From the NCBI RefSeq assembly GCF_014836755.1, contig NZ_JACSQF010000010.1:116956-180955 (forward strand): a stretch of DNA of 64,000 nucleotides, read 5' to 3'. Shown one piece after another: positions 52,783-62,024 of the stretch (positions are counted from its first letter, which is position 1; the number at the start of each line of letters is the position of its first letter). A program made the translations under genes and the position numbers. The notes beneath the pieces are model-generated. The model ran no database searches. It had not been told where the DNA came from and saw only the letters and a list, made by a program, of their open reading frames with translations. This DNA comes from Oerskovia merdavium (GTDB lineage: Bacteria > Actinomycetota > Actinomycetes > Actinomycetales > Cellulomonadaceae).

Positions 52783-54093
52783 ATGATGAACACAAGAACG
52801 CGGAAGTCGCTCACGGCCGCAGCCGTGGCGTCGGCGCTGGTCCTCCCGCTCGCGGCGTGCGCGAGCGGCGACTCCGGAGGGTCCAGCCGTCCCGAGAACG
52901 AGATCCACGTGATGGTCTACGGCGACGCGACCAACAAGGTCGAGCAGCAGATGGTCGACACCTTCAACGCGACCTCCGACGTCAAGGTCGTCCTCGACAC
53001 CATCCCGGGTGCCGACTACCAGCAGAAGCTCCAGACGATCATCGACACCAACGCGGCGCCGGACGTCTTCTTCAACTGGGGTGGCGGCTCGATCGAGCCC
53101 TTCGTCGACGCCGACCTGCTCCTCCCGCTCGACGACTTCATCGCCGAGGACCCTCAGCTCAAGGATGCGTTCCTGCCCGCCGTGTTCAACTCGGCCGTGA
53201 TCGACGGCAAGTCCTACGGCATCCCCATGCGCGGCACGCAGCCCGTCATGCTGTTCCACAACAAGCAGGTCCTCGCGGACGCCGGCATCGAGGCCCCCCA
53301 GACGTGGGACGAGCTCCTCGCCGCGGTCGAGACGCTCAAGGCCCAGGGCGTGACCCCCATCGCGCTCGGCGGCGCCGACCAGTGGCCGACCCTCATGTGG
53401 TACCAGTACGCGTTCGACCGCGTCGCGGGCCCCGAGCTCTTCGAGAGCGCCCTCGCGGGCGACACCGACGTGTGGGACTCGGCCGAGAGCCACGAGGCGC
53501 TGGACAAACTGTCCGAGCTCATCGACGCCGGCGCGTTCGGCACCAACTTCGACTCGGTCAAGTTCACCGACGGCGGCTCTCCCGCGCTCCTGCGAACGGG
53601 CAAGGCGGCGTTCGAGCTCATGGGCTCGTGGAACTACTCGACGCACTACGACGTGGACGCCGCGTGGACCGACGCGAACCTCGGCTACACGGCCTTCCCC
53701 GCCATCGAGGGCGGCAAGGGCGACGCGGCCAACATCACGGGCAACACCAACAACTTCTACTCGGTGCTCGCCAAGACCCGCTACCCGGACGCCGTGCGTG
53801 ACTTCCTCAAGCTCATGTACTCGGACGAGTTCGTCGAGGCGCAGCTCGCGATCGGCAACCTGCCGACCACGACCAACACCGAGCAGTTCCTGGACCAGGC
53901 CGCGAGCCCCGAGTACGCCGCCTTCCAGTTCGACCTCGTGAAGAACGCGCCGCACTTCCAGATGTCCTGGGACCAGGCGTACCCCCCGGCTGCCGGCACC
54001 CCGCTCAAGATCGCGGTCCAGCAGTTCTTCAGCGGCCAGATCGACGCCGACGGCTTCATCCAGGCGATGAAGTCCCTGCCGGCCTCGCGCTGA
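52783..54093 (+). CDS. bxlE: Sugar ABC transporter binding lipoprotein (xylo-oligosaccharide type)
   Basis: 436 residues. Two adjacent ATGs (52783, 52786) after AAAGGG. Signal peptide with lipobox LPLAAC; family-1 binding domain: IHVMVYGDATNKVEQQMVDT, DVFFNWGGGSIEPFV, GIPMRGTQPVMLFHNKQVL, MWYQYAFDRVAG, SWDQAYPPAAGTPLK. It delivers oligosaccharide to BxlFG. The partner ATPase (MsiK-type) is not in the operon, as usual for actinobacterial CUT1 systems. Xylo-oligosaccharide specificity is inferred from the GH3/GH43 neighbours. Confidence 0.87.
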   Translation: MMNTRTRKSLTAAAVASALVLPLAACASGDSGGSSRPENEIHVMVYGDATNKVEQQMVDTFNATSDVKVVLDTIPGADYQQKLQTIIDTNAAPDVFFNWGGGSIEPFVDADLLLPLDDFIAEDPQLKDAFLPAVFNSAVIDGKSYGIPMRGTQPVMLFHNKQVLADAGIEAPQTWDELLAAVETLKAQGVTPIALGGADQWPTLMWYQYAFDRVAGPELFESALAGDTDVWDSAESHEALDKLSELIDAGAFGTNFDSVKFTDGGSPALLRTGKAAFELMGSWNYSTHYDVDAAWTDANLGYTAFPAIEGGKGDAANITGNTNNFYSVLAKTRYPDAVRDFLKLMYSDEFVEAQLAIGNLPTTTNTEQFLDQAASPEYAAFQFDLVKNAPHFQMSWDQAYPPAAGTPLKIAVQQFFSGQIDADGFIQAMKSLPASR

Positions 54094-54116
54094 CCGGGTC
54101 CCGGACGGAGATCGTC

Positions 54117-55037
54117 ATGACCACCCGCGCACCCCAGGGGCGCACGCGCCCGGGCGCCGCCGACCTCCAGGTCGGCCGCCCGGGCGTGGTCTGGGCCCTG
54201 CCCGCCGCCCTGTTCTTCGGGCTCTTCGCCCTCCTGCCCATGGTCCTCGTGCTCGTGCTGTCGTTCACGCAGTGGAGCGGGCTGGGCAGCCCCGAGTTCG
54301 TCGGGACCGAGAACTGGTCCCGCCTCCTCGACGACCCCGTGATGCTCAAGAGCATCGGGCTCTCGCTCGTGCTGACGGCGCTCGGCGTCGTGACCCAGAC
54401 CCCGGTCGCGATGCTCCTGGGCGTGTGGGCCGCGGGCCACCAGTGGAACCGCGCGGTGCTCTCGGCGATCTTCTTCGTGCCGCTGCTCCTGTCCGCGGCC
54501 GCGGTCTCGGTCCTGTGGCGCGCGGTGCTCGACCCGAACTTCGGCGTCCCGGCCCAGATGGAGTGGCTGTTCGGCGACGGCAACCTGTTCGGCAACCAGT
54601 CGACCGCGATCGCGGTCCTGGTGTTCGTGAGCCTGTGGCAGTTCACGCCGCTGCACGCCCTGATCTACCAGGGCGCCGCGAAGGCCGTGCCGCCCATGCT
54701 CTACGAGGCGGCCGAGATCGACGGCGCCGGGCGCGTGCGCTCGTTCTTCGCGATCACGCTCCCGCAGCTGCGCAACACCATGATCACGTCGGTCATCCTC
54801 ATGGTCGTCGGCGGTCTGACGACGTTCGACACGGTCCTCATCCTGACCAACGGCGGGCCGGGGACGGACACGACCATCACAGCCTTCTACATGTACCAGA
54901 AGGCGTTCCGCGGCTTCGACTTCGGTCTGGCCTCGGCGATCGCCGTGGTCCTGGTCGTCGCGGCGACCGCGATCTCGCTGGTCATGGTCCGCCTGTCCGG
55001 GTACGACAAGATGCGCAGCGAGCTGGAGGGCGTGTGA
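54117..55037 (+). CDS. bxlF: Sugar ABC transporter permease (BxlF-type)
   Basis: 306 residues, six predicted helices; GVVWALPAALFFGLFALLPM, FFVPLLLSAAAVSVLWRAVL, and the EAA loop YEAAEIDGAGRVRSFFAITL then PQLRNTMI. Starts 24 bp after bxlE; its TGA overlaps the bxlG ATG. Confidence 0.9.
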   Translation: MTTRAPQGRTRPGAADLQVGRPGVVWALPAALFFGLFALLPMVLVLVLSFTQWSGLGSPEFVGTENWSRLLDDPVMLKSIGLSLVLTALGVVTQTPVAMLLGVWAAGHQWNRAVLSAIFFVPLLLSAAAVSVLWRAVLDPNFGVPAQMEWLFGDGNLFGNQSTAIAVLVFVSLWQFTPLHALIYQGAAKAVPPMLYEAAEIDGAGRVRSFFAITLPQLRNTMITSVILMVVGGLTTFDTVLILTNGGPGTDTTITAFYMYQKAFRGFDFGLASAIAVVLVVAATAISLVMVRLSGYDKMRSELEGV

Positions 55038-55987
55038 TGAGCAACGACCTGAGCGTCACCCCCACGGAGCAGGTCTCCGGCCCGACGACGTCACCCACCT
55101 CAGGTGGTGCGCCCCGCCCGGGCGCGACGAGCGCGGGCGTCCCGCTGCGCCGTCGGGCAGGCAGGGGCAGCCGCAACCGACCCAACTGGGGCGCGGGCGT
55201 CGCGGTCACGATCTGGCTCCTGATCGTCGCGATCCCCCTCTACGTGCTCGTGACCGCGTCGTTCCAGACGCAGGCCGGGTACGCCGCGGGCGGCCCCCTG
55301 TCCCTGCCTACCACGTTCACGCTCGACAACTTCACCAACGCGTTCGACCAGGGCTTCGGCCGCTACTTCCTCAACACGCTCGTCGTGACGGTCGCCGTGG
55401 TCGGGATCGTGGTGCTGCTCGTGCCGCCGCTGTCGTACGCGATCGTGCGCAACCGCTCCCGGGCCACCACGGGCATCTTCCGGATGTTCCTGCTCGGCCT
55501 CGCGGTCCCCGCGAGCGCCGTGATCGTCCCGATCTTCTACGTGATCTCGGTCGTGGGCCTGTACGACAACCTGATCGGCGTGATCCTGCCGACCGCGGCG
55601 TTCTGCCTGCCGATCTGCACGATCATCCTCAGCGGCTCGATGCGTGACATCACCAACGAGCTCTACGAGGCCATGGCCCTCGACGGGGCGTCGCCCAAGC
55701 GCGTGTTCCTGCAGCTCGTGCTGCCGCTGTCCAAGGGCGGCGTCGCGACGATCGTCGTGTACTCGGCCCTGCAGGCGTGGAACGGGTTCCTGTTCCCGCT
55801 GATTCTCACGCAGTCCGAGTCGACCAAGGTCATCACGCTCGGCCTCTTCAACTTCCAGACGCAGTACGGCGTCAACATCCCCGGCCTCCTCGCGGCGGTC
55901 GTCATGTCGATGATCCCGATCCTGCTCGTGTACCTGTTCGCCCGGCGTGCCCTGGTCCAGGGCCTCATGGGCGTCGGCGGAAAGTAG
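55037..55987 (+). CDS. bxlG: Sugar ABC transporter permease (BxlG-type)
   Basis: 316 residues with a ~45-residue Thr/Pro/Gly-rich N-terminus, then six helices; FGRYFLNTLVVTVAVVGIVV, YEAMALDGASPKRVFLQLVL and PLSKGGVATIVVYSALQAWN give the MalG-like EAA loop. The ATG overlaps the bxlF stop (TGATG). Confidence 0.9.
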   Translation: MSNDLSVTPTEQVSGPTTSPTSGGAPRPGATSAGVPLRRRAGRGSRNRPNWGAGVAVTIWLLIVAIPLYVLVTASFQTQAGYAAGGPLSLPTTFTLDNFTNAFDQGFGRYFLNTLVVTVAVVGIVVLLVPPLSYAIVRNRSRATTGIFRMFLLGLAVPASAVIVPIFYVISVVGLYDNLIGVILPTAAFCLPICTIILSGSMRDITNELYEAMALDGASPKRVFLQLVLPLSKGGVATIVVYSALQAWNGFLFPLILTQSESTKVITLGLFNFQTQYGVNIPGLLAAVVMSMIPILLVYLFARRALVQGLMGVGGK

Positions 55988-55994
55988 CTCCACG

Positions 55995-58496
55995 ATGACT
56001 CTTCAGACGAACCTGCCGTCCTCTGCCGTGCCCGGCCCCGGTGGGGAGACCCTCCCCGTGTGGTCCGACCCGACGGTCGACACCGCGACCCGCGTCAAGG
56101 CGCTCATGGCGGAGATGACCCTCCGCGAGAAGGTCGCCCAGCTCTTCGGGGTGTGGGTCGGCGCGTCGGCCGAGGGCGGCGAGGTCGCCCCGCACCAGCA
56201 CGACATGGAGGACGGCGTCGACCTCGACGCGCTCCTGCCCGACGGGCTGGGGCAGCTGACCCGTCCGTTCGGGACCAACCCCGTCGACCCGGCCCTGGGT
56301 GCGCTGTCGCTGCTGCGCACGCAGGAGCGCGTGCGGTCGGCGAACCGGTTCGGCATCCCCGCCGTGGCGCACGAGGAGTGCCTCGCGGGCTTCTCGGCCT
56401 GGGGCGCGACGGCCTACCCCGTGCCGCTGTCGTGGGGCGCGTCGTTCGACCCCGCGCTCGTGCGCCGCATGGCCGCCGCGATCGGTCGGGACATGCGCTC
56501 GGTCGGCGTGCACCAGGGCCTGGCCCCCGTGCTCGACGTCGTGCGCGACGCCCGCTGGGGTCGCGTCGAGGAGACGATCGGCGAGGACCCGTACCTCGTG
56601 GGCACCGTCGCCACGGCGTACGTGCAGGGCCTGGAGTCCGAGGGCATCGTCGCGACGCTCAAGCACTTCGCGGGGTACTCGGCATCGCGCGGCGGACGCA
56701 ACCACGCGCCCGTCTCGATGGGCACGCGCGAGCGCGCCGACGTGATCCTGCCGCCGTTCGAGATGGCCGTCCGTGAGGGCGGCGTGCGCTCGGTCATGCA
56801 CGCCTACACCGACACCGACGGCATCCCGTCGGCCGCCGACCGCGAGCTCCTCACGGGACTGCTGCGCGACACGTGGGGCTTCGACGGGACCGTGGTCGCC
56901 GACTACTTCGGGATCGCGTTCCTCAAGATCATGCACGGCGTGGCGGGCGACTGGGCAGAGGCCGCCGCGGCGGCGCTCGCGGCGGGGGTCGACGTCGAGC
57001 TGCCGACCGTCAAGACGTTCGGCGAGCCGCTCGTCGCGGCCCTCGAGGCCGGGGACGTCGACGTCGCGCTCGTCGACCGGGCCCTGGAGCGCGTGCTGCG
57101 CCAGAAGGTCGAGCTCGGTCTGCTCGACGCGGGCTGGGACCCCGTCCCCGAGGTGCTGCGCGACGTGCCCGCGGGCGTTCTGGCAGCCGTCGCCGGGGCG
57201 GGTGACGACGTCGCGGTCGCCGCGCTGCGCGGGACCGTCGACCTCGACGGCCCCGCCAACCGGGCGCTGGCCCGCGAGGTCGCCGAGCAGGCCGTGGTCC
57301 TGCTCGCGAACGACGGCGTGCTGCCGCTCGGCCCCGACGTGCGCCGGGTCGCGCTCGTGGGTCCCACGGCCGAGGACCCCATGGCCGTGCTCGGCTGCTA
57401 CTCGTTCCCCGCGCACGTGGGCCTGGCCCACCCCGAGATCCCCCTCGGGATCTCGCTGCCCACGCTCGCCGCGTCGCTGCGCGCCGAGCTGCCGGGCGTC
57501 ACGCTCGACGTGCTGCCCGCGATCACGCTCGACGGCACGAGCGACCCGTCCTCGACCGGGGCCGTGAGCACGGCCGAGGTCGCGGCGGCCGACGCCGCGG
57601 GCATCGCGGCAGCGGTCGAGCTGGCCCGCGAGGCCGACGTCGTCGTGGTCGCCCTGGGCGACCGGGCCGGCCTGTTCGGTCGCGGCACGAGCGGCGAGGG
57701 GTGCGACGCCGAGTCGCTGCGCCTGCCCGGCGCGCAGCAGGACCTGCTCGACGCGCTGCTCGCGACGGGCCGCCCCGTGGTCGCGACGATCCTCTCGGGT
57801 CGTCCCTACGCGCTCGGCGCGGCCGCGACCCCCGCACCGGGGGAGCCCGGCGCCGCGGCGATCGTCCAGGCGTTCTTCGCGGGCGAGGAGGGGACCCCCG
57901 CGGTCGCGGGCGTCCTGTCGGGGCGCGTGGCGCCGTCGGGCCGGCTGCCCGTGAGCGTGCCCGGGACCGAGGGCGCCCAGCCGACCTCCTACCTGGCCGC
58001 GACGCTCGCGCAGGCGACCGACGTGTCGAACATCGACCCGACCGCGGCATTCGCGTTCGGCCACGGGCTCACGTACACGAGCTTCGACTGGTCGGACCTC
58101 GTGGTGAGCGCGGCCGAGGCCGCGACCGACGGGGCCTTCGAGGCGTCGTTCGTCGTGCGGAACACGGGCGGGCGCGACGGCGTCGAGGTCGTGCAGCTCT
58201 ACGCGCACGACCCGGTGGCCTCGGTCGTGCGGCCCGTGCAGCGGCTCGTGGGATACGTGCGCGTGCCGCTCGCCGCGGGCGCCTCGGCGCGCGTGAGCGC
58301 GACCGTGCCCGCCGACGTCCTGTCCTTCACGGGGCGCGACGGGCGTCGGATCGTCGAGCCGGGCGCGATCGAGCTGCGGTTCGGGGCGTCGAGCGCCGAC
58401 GTGCGGCTCGTGGCTCCCGTGTCGCTCGTGGGCGACGTGCGCGTGGTCGACCACACGCGCGAGCTGCACGCGCCCCTCGTGGTGGGCGAGGCCTGA
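55995..58496 (+). CDS. bxlA: Glycoside hydrolase family 3, probable beta-xylosidase
   Basis: 833 residues from the ATG 7 bp after bxlG. No signal peptide, so cytoplasmic. GH3 N-domain: VAHEECLAGFSAWGATAYPV, VLDVVRDARWGRVEETIGED, LKHFAGYSASRGGRNHAPVS, VMHAYTDTDGIPSAADRELL, nucleophile GTVVADYFGI (Asp about residue 300). The second domain has VALGDRAGLFGRGTSGEGCD, and a C-terminal fibronectin III-like domain carries FGHGLTYTSFDWSD and GVEVVQLYAHDPV. The HAYTDTDG segment is common in beta-xylosidases and related beta-glucosidases; xylosidase is favoured by context. Confidence 0.85.
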   Translation: MTLQTNLPSSAVPGPGGETLPVWSDPTVDTATRVKALMAEMTLREKVAQLFGVWVGASAEGGEVAPHQHDMEDGVDLDALLPDGLGQLTRPFGTNPVDPALGALSLLRTQERVRSANRFGIPAVAHEECLAGFSAWGATAYPVPLSWGASFDPALVRRMAAAIGRDMRSVGVHQGLAPVLDVVRDARWGRVEETIGEDPYLVGTVATAYVQGLESEGIVATLKHFAGYSASRGGRNHAPVSMGTRERADVILPPFEMAVREGGVRSVMHAYTDTDGIPSAADRELLTGLLRDTWGFDGTVVADYFGIAFLKIMHGVAGDWAEAAAAALAAGVDVELPTVKTFGEPLVAALEAGDVDVALVDRALERVLRQKVELGLLDAGWDPVPEVLRDVPAGVLAAVAGAGDDVAVAALRGTVDLDGPANRALAREVAEQAVVLLANDGVLPLGPDVRRVALVGPTAEDPMAVLGCYSFPAHVGLAHPEIPLGISLPTLAASLRAELPGVTLDVLPAITLDGTSDPSSTGAVSTAEVAAADAAGIAAAVELAREADVVVVALGDRAGLFGRGTSGEGCDAESLRLPGAQQDLLDALLATGRPVVATILSGRPYALGAAATPAPGEPGAAAIVQAFFAGEEGTPAVAGVLSGRVAPSGRLPVSVPGTEGAQPTSYLAATLAQATDVSNIDPTAAFAFGHGLTYTSFDWSDLVVSAAEAATDGAFEASFVVRNTGGRDGVEVVQLYAHDPVASVVRPVQRLVGYVRVPLAAGASARVSATVPADVLSFTGRDGRRIVEPGAIELRFGASSADVRLVAPVSLVGDVRVVDHTRELHAPLVVGEA

Positions 58497-58497
58497 G

Positions 58498-60417
58498 GTG
58501 ACGGACCCGAGGTCGGTCAGGCGATCGGCCGCGCAGCCGATTCCCGTGGTCCGGCCGCCCTCGGGTCCGGCAGCCCGGACCTTCGCGAACCCCGTCCTGC
58601 CTGGCACGCACCCCGACCCGAGCATCTGCCGGGTCCCGGGGGCCACCCGGGCGGACGGGACCCTCGCGCCCGACGACTACTACCTCGTCACCTCGACGTT
58701 CGAGTACTTCCCGGGCCTGCCGGTCTTCCACAGCCGCGACCTCGTGACGTGGACGCCGGTGGGCCACGCGATCCACCGGACCGACCAGGTGGACCTGTCG
58801 AGCGTGCCGTCGTCGGGCGGGCTGTACGCCGCGACGATCCGCCACCACGCCGGGACCTTCTACGTCGTGACGACGCTCGTCCACACGCAGGGCCAGGGTG
58901 GGCATCTCCTCGTGACCGCGACCGACCCCGCCGGGCCGTGGTCCGCCCCGGTGTGGCTCGAGGGTGACGGGATCGACCCGTCGCTGTTCTTCGACACCGC
59001 GGTTCCCGACGACACAGCTGGTCCCGACGACGGCGCTCGCGTGTGGCTCACCGCGACGCGACTCGCCGACCCGGGGGAGTGGGAGGGGCAGACCGAGGTG
59101 TGGCTGCGCGAGCTCGACCTCGCAGCCGGGGCCCTCGTCGGCCCTGAGCACGTCCTGTGGCGCGGCGCGCTGCACGGCGCGGTCTGGGCCGAGGGCCCGC
59201 ACCTGTACCGCGTGGGCGACCACTACTACCTGCTGGCCTCCGAGGGCGGGACCGAGCACCGCCACGCGGTGTCGGTCGCGCGCGCCGACGCCGTGACCGG
59301 CCCGTACACGGGCAACCCCGCGAACCCGATCCTCACGCACCGCCACCTGGGCCGGGAGTTCCCCGTGGTCGGCGTCGGGCACGGGGACCTCGTGGAGACC
59401 GCCGCCGGCGAGTGGTGGATGGTCCTGCTCGGCAGCCGCCCCTACGGCGGCTACTTCCCCAACCTGGGGCGCGAGACGTTCCTCGCGCCCGTGGTCTGGG
59501 AGGACGGGTGGCCGGTGGTCGCGCCGGGCAGGGGCCACGTCGCGGGGACCTTCCCCCTGCCCGACGTCGGAGCGCGGCTGCCGGGGGCAGGTTCGGCCGT
59601 GCGGTCGGGGCTCTCCGCGGAGGTGGGACCTCCTGCGGTGGAGGGCCGGCTCGACGAAGCAGGAGCGCCGGCCGAGGCGGGCCGGCCTGCCGGGGCGGGC
59701 GCCGTCGTGGTGCACGAGACGTTCGACGGGCCCGGCGAGGAGCTCTCTCCGGTGTGGAACCAGGTGCGGACCGGGGACCGGTTCTGGTCCCTGACCGAGC
59801 GGCCCAGGCACCTGCGGCTCCCGCTGCTGCCCGCGACGCTGTCCGACGTGACGACCCCCGCGTTCCTGGGGCGCCGCCAGCAGCACACGGACATGGACCT
59901 GACCGTGCGCGTCGACGTCGACCCCGCCGGGCCCGACGAGTGGGCCGGGCTCGCGGTGCGCCAGTCCGAGGAAGCATGGATCGCGGCGGTCGTGACACGG
60001 GCGGCTGTTGCCGCCCCAGGCGGGGCAGCCGGGGCAGCCGGTGCGGCTCGGCGGCTGGGCGCGGTGTCCGGCTCCGCGCCGGGCACCGTGCCGAGCCCGG
60101 AGGCCGGCGGGCGCGAGGTGCTCGTGGTCGAACGCCTCGGCGGCGAGGAGGTCGTCGTGGGACGCGCCGCGCTCGGGCCGCTGGGCCTGTCCGAGGGACC
60201 CGTGGACGTGGTGCTGCGCGCCGTCGGGCAGGAGTACGCGCTCGGGGTCCGGACCCTGCGGGGCTTCCACGCCGTTGCGACCGTGCACGGCGGGCGGCTC
60301 AGCTCGCCCGAGGCAGGCGGTTTCCTGGGCGTGTGGGTCGGCCCGTACGCGACGGGCCGCGGGACGACGACCGCGACGGTCGCGGACGTCGAGTGCGTGG
60401 AGTACCGGGGGCGCTGA
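58498..60417 (+). CDS. Glycoside hydrolase family 43 (beta-xylosidase/arabinofuranosidase)
   Basis: 639 residues from a GTG one base after the bxlA stop. Five-bladed propeller: FANPVLPGTHPDPSICRV (catalytic base Asp), YYLVTSTFEYFPGLPVFHSR, DGIDPSLFFDT (pKa-modulating Asp), AVWAEGPHLYRVGDHYYLLA (acid Glu), HGDLVETAAGEWWMVLLGSR, GRETFLAPVVWEDGWPVVAP. A C-terminal beta-sandwich follows. A Gly/Ala/Glu-rich insert of ~45 residues at about 360-405 and another Ala/Gly-rich stretch at about 505-545 are atypical. Cytoplasmic. Works with BxlA on imported arabino-/xylo-oligosaccharides. Confidence 0.87.
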   Translation: MTDPRSVRRSAAQPIPVVRPPSGPAARTFANPVLPGTHPDPSICRVPGATRADGTLAPDDYYLVTSTFEYFPGLPVFHSRDLVTWTPVGHAIHRTDQVDLSSVPSSGGLYAATIRHHAGTFYVVTTLVHTQGQGGHLLVTATDPAGPWSAPVWLEGDGIDPSLFFDTAVPDDTAGPDDGARVWLTATRLADPGEWEGQTEVWLRELDLAAGALVGPEHVLWRGALHGAVWAEGPHLYRVGDHYYLLASEGGTEHRHAVSVARADAVTGPYTGNPANPILTHRHLGREFPVVGVGHGDLVETAAGEWWMVLLGSRPYGGYFPNLGRETFLAPVVWEDGWPVVAPGRGHVAGTFPLPDVGARLPGAGSAVRSGLSAEVGPPAVEGRLDEAGAPAEAGRPAGAGAVVVHETFDGPGEELSPVWNQVRTGDRFWSLTERPRHLRLPLLPATLSDVTTPAFLGRRQQHTDMDLTVRVDVDPAGPDEWAGLAVRQSEEAWIAAVVTRAAVAAPGGAAGAAGAARRLGAVSGSAPGTVPSPEAGGREVLVVERLGGEEVVVGRAALGPLGLSEGPVDVVLRAVGQEYALGVRTLRGFHAVATVHGGRLSSPEAGGFLGVWVGPYATGRGTTTATVADVECVEYRGR

Positions 60418-60450
60418 GAATTGCTACGTCGTGGCGCGAAAGTCCTTTGG

Positions 60451-61743
60451 CTACCGGAAGCGCCAGTCCGGTGCGCTCGAAGCGCCCTGTTCCCATTGCC
60501 CGCCGTCTGGCGGGGGGCCGCCTGGGGGCTGCATGCCAGCGTAGAACCACTGAGCGGACGGATCGGACCGCGCTCCAATGCCGAGCACCAGTCCGCTTGG
60601 TGTGCGCCGCCATGCGTGCCAAGACCCGCCACCTTTGGTGACGGTCATCTGGATCCCGTGATCTGCGGGTAGGCCCTTCTGGGTGAAGTCCCCGAGCACA
60701 TGCAGAAGGTCCGCTCGATAACGCCCACGGTTGCGGTGATGCCCCATGTGGCACAGGGCGAGCCACTGCAAGGCTTCGCGAGTCTCACCTAGCTCGCGTT
60801 GGTCGAGTTGACGCCCATCCAGATCGACGCCCCTCACGCCGGCAAATCGGCGCAGGCGTTGCACGGCGAGCGCAGGCTGGGCACGCCGACGATCTCGCTG
60901 CCTTCGGTAGAGGCGCACAGCATCCCATGTCTCGCGCCAGGTCCCGGTACGGGCGATGACCTGCAGGTCGTCGTGGCGGTTCGACAGGTCATGAGCGGTT
61001 CGCAGATCCGGACCTAGTGCCACAACCGTAGCGACGCGGGTCTTCAGAGGGGCCGGAACCCCGAAGACTGGCATACGCAGGCGGCGGAGAAGCGTGTCGT
61101 AAGACAGGTAGAGGGCCAGAAGCCACACGAATGGCAAGATCCCGAGCGGCAGCCAAATTGACAGCGCGAGCCCCAGGAGCGTCTGACGTGCGTCAAGCGT
61201 CTCCAAGTTCGCCGTGAGTTCGCGGACGGTTAGGGTGATCAAGGTGAGGCCGACGAGCACATTGAGCGTGACTAGGAGTCGCCTCGCTGACATGTAGCGG
61301 GGGTCGCGTTCAGAGAAGGCGATGAGCGCGGCGAGAAGGATGAGGCCGAGTTGAATAATCACCTCAGCGAGGTAGTTGAAGGTGCGTAGGTTCATCGCAT
61401 ACTGGATGAATACTGCTACCCCGACCGCTTGTTTGGTCGCCGTTGCAAAGTACCGGTCGGTCTTCGCGGCGCTCAGTGCGGCGAAGATCGTCCCGAAACC
61501 TGATACGACAAACCAGACGACGGTGTCCTTGGCTAGTCCAGAATTCCAGAGACCGAGGTGCGAGGCGCCTGTGACGAGCGCGGCCACCCACACGGTAAGC
61601 GCAACGAGTGGGATGACGATGACCCCACTCGAAGCCCCTCGCAGAAGTTGCAGGACGTGCTTGCGAGTACTTGGGGTCGAGAGCACGACGACGGCGAAGA
61701 TGGCTAAAAGGGTGAGAATTGCCCACTCACGTGAGTTCAGCAT
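60451..61743 (-). CDS. Polytopic membrane protein of unknown function
   Basis: 430 residues from the ATG at 61741-61743. About six helices in the first ~215 residues (REWAILTLLAIFAVVVLSTP, GVIVIPLVALTVWVAALVTG, VVWFVVSGFGTIFAALS, YLAEVIIQLGLILLAALIAF, LVTLNVLVGLTLITLTVREL, LALSIWLPLGILPFVWLLAL), then a soluble, Arg/His-rich C-terminal domain of ~200 residues with WLALCHMGHHRNRGRYRADL and WHAWRRTPSGLVLGIGARSD. No family recognised. Codon use and GC are clearly lower than in genes to the left, suggesting recent acquisition. Confidence 0.65.
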   Translation of the reverse strand: MLNSREWAILTLLAIFAVVVLSTPSTRKHVLQLLRGASSGVIVIPLVALTVWVAALVTGASHLGLWNSGLAKDTVVWFVVSGFGTIFAALSAAKTDRYFATATKQAVGVAVFIQYAMNLRTFNYLAEVIIQLGLILLAALIAFSERDPRYMSARRLLVTLNVLVGLTLITLTVRELTANLETLDARQTLLGLALSIWLPLGILPFVWLLALYLSYDTLLRRLRMPVFGVPAPLKTRVATVVALGPDLRTAHDLSNRHDDLQVIARTGTWRETWDAVRLYRRQRDRRRAQPALAVQRLRRFAGVRGVDLDGRQLDQRELGETREALQWLALCHMGHHRNRGRYRADLLHVLGDFTQKGLPADHGIQMTVTKGGGSWHAWRRTPSGLVLGIGARSDPSAQWFYAGMQPPGGPPPDGGQWEQGASSAPDWRFR

Positions 61744-61755
61744 GTCCGACGCCGA

Positions 61756-61926
61756 TCAGGCCGCAGTCGCGGAGAAAGTGAGCAGTTTGGCACTCGGAGG
61801 TTGTGTCCGCGCCAGCGCTTCCACGGCTGCGCCGCCAACGACTGGAATCGCAGAGAGCCCGGCGTGCACGAGCGCCTCGGCGAGTTCACGCTGAATGCTC
61901 GGAGATGCGGGCGGTTCGACGGGCAA
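61756..61926 (-). CDS. Possible small ORF upstream of the membrane protein
   Basis: From a TTG at 61924-61926, 56 residues including IQRELAEALVHAGLSAIPVV then GGAAVEALARTQPPS, ending at a TGA 12 bp before the membrane gene start. The amphipathic and Gly/Val-rich pattern looks protein-like, more so than the competing longer ORF in the other frame (61737-62000). No ATG/GTG is available and the ribosome binding site is poor; it may be a remnant. Confidence 0.3.
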   Translation of the reverse strand: MPVEPPASPSIQRELAEALVHAGLSAIPVVGGAAVEALARTQPPSAKLLTFSATAA

Positions 61927-61937
61927 TCTCCGTGTCT

Positions 61938-61955
61938 CTGAGGTGTTCTCACCAG
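61938..61955. repeat. Repeat CTGAGGTGTTCTCACCAG, copy 1
   Basis: Matches 63900-63919 (CTGAGAGGCGTTCTCACCAG) apart from short differences; both contain TGAG...CTCA symmetry. Upstream of the lipoprotein gene. Confidence 0.5.
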
Positions 61956-62024
61956 ACCGTGTGGCGTGTCGGGCTTGAACATAGGTGCCGTGCCTGTCAC
62001 TGTGCTCCCGACGATGAAGTCACC

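Noticed and set aside
61737..62000. 87-residue minus-strand ORF upstream of the membrane protein
   Set aside because: Cys/Arg/Pro-rich with no protein-like pattern; the overlapping frame ending at 61756 looks more coding, though itself weak.
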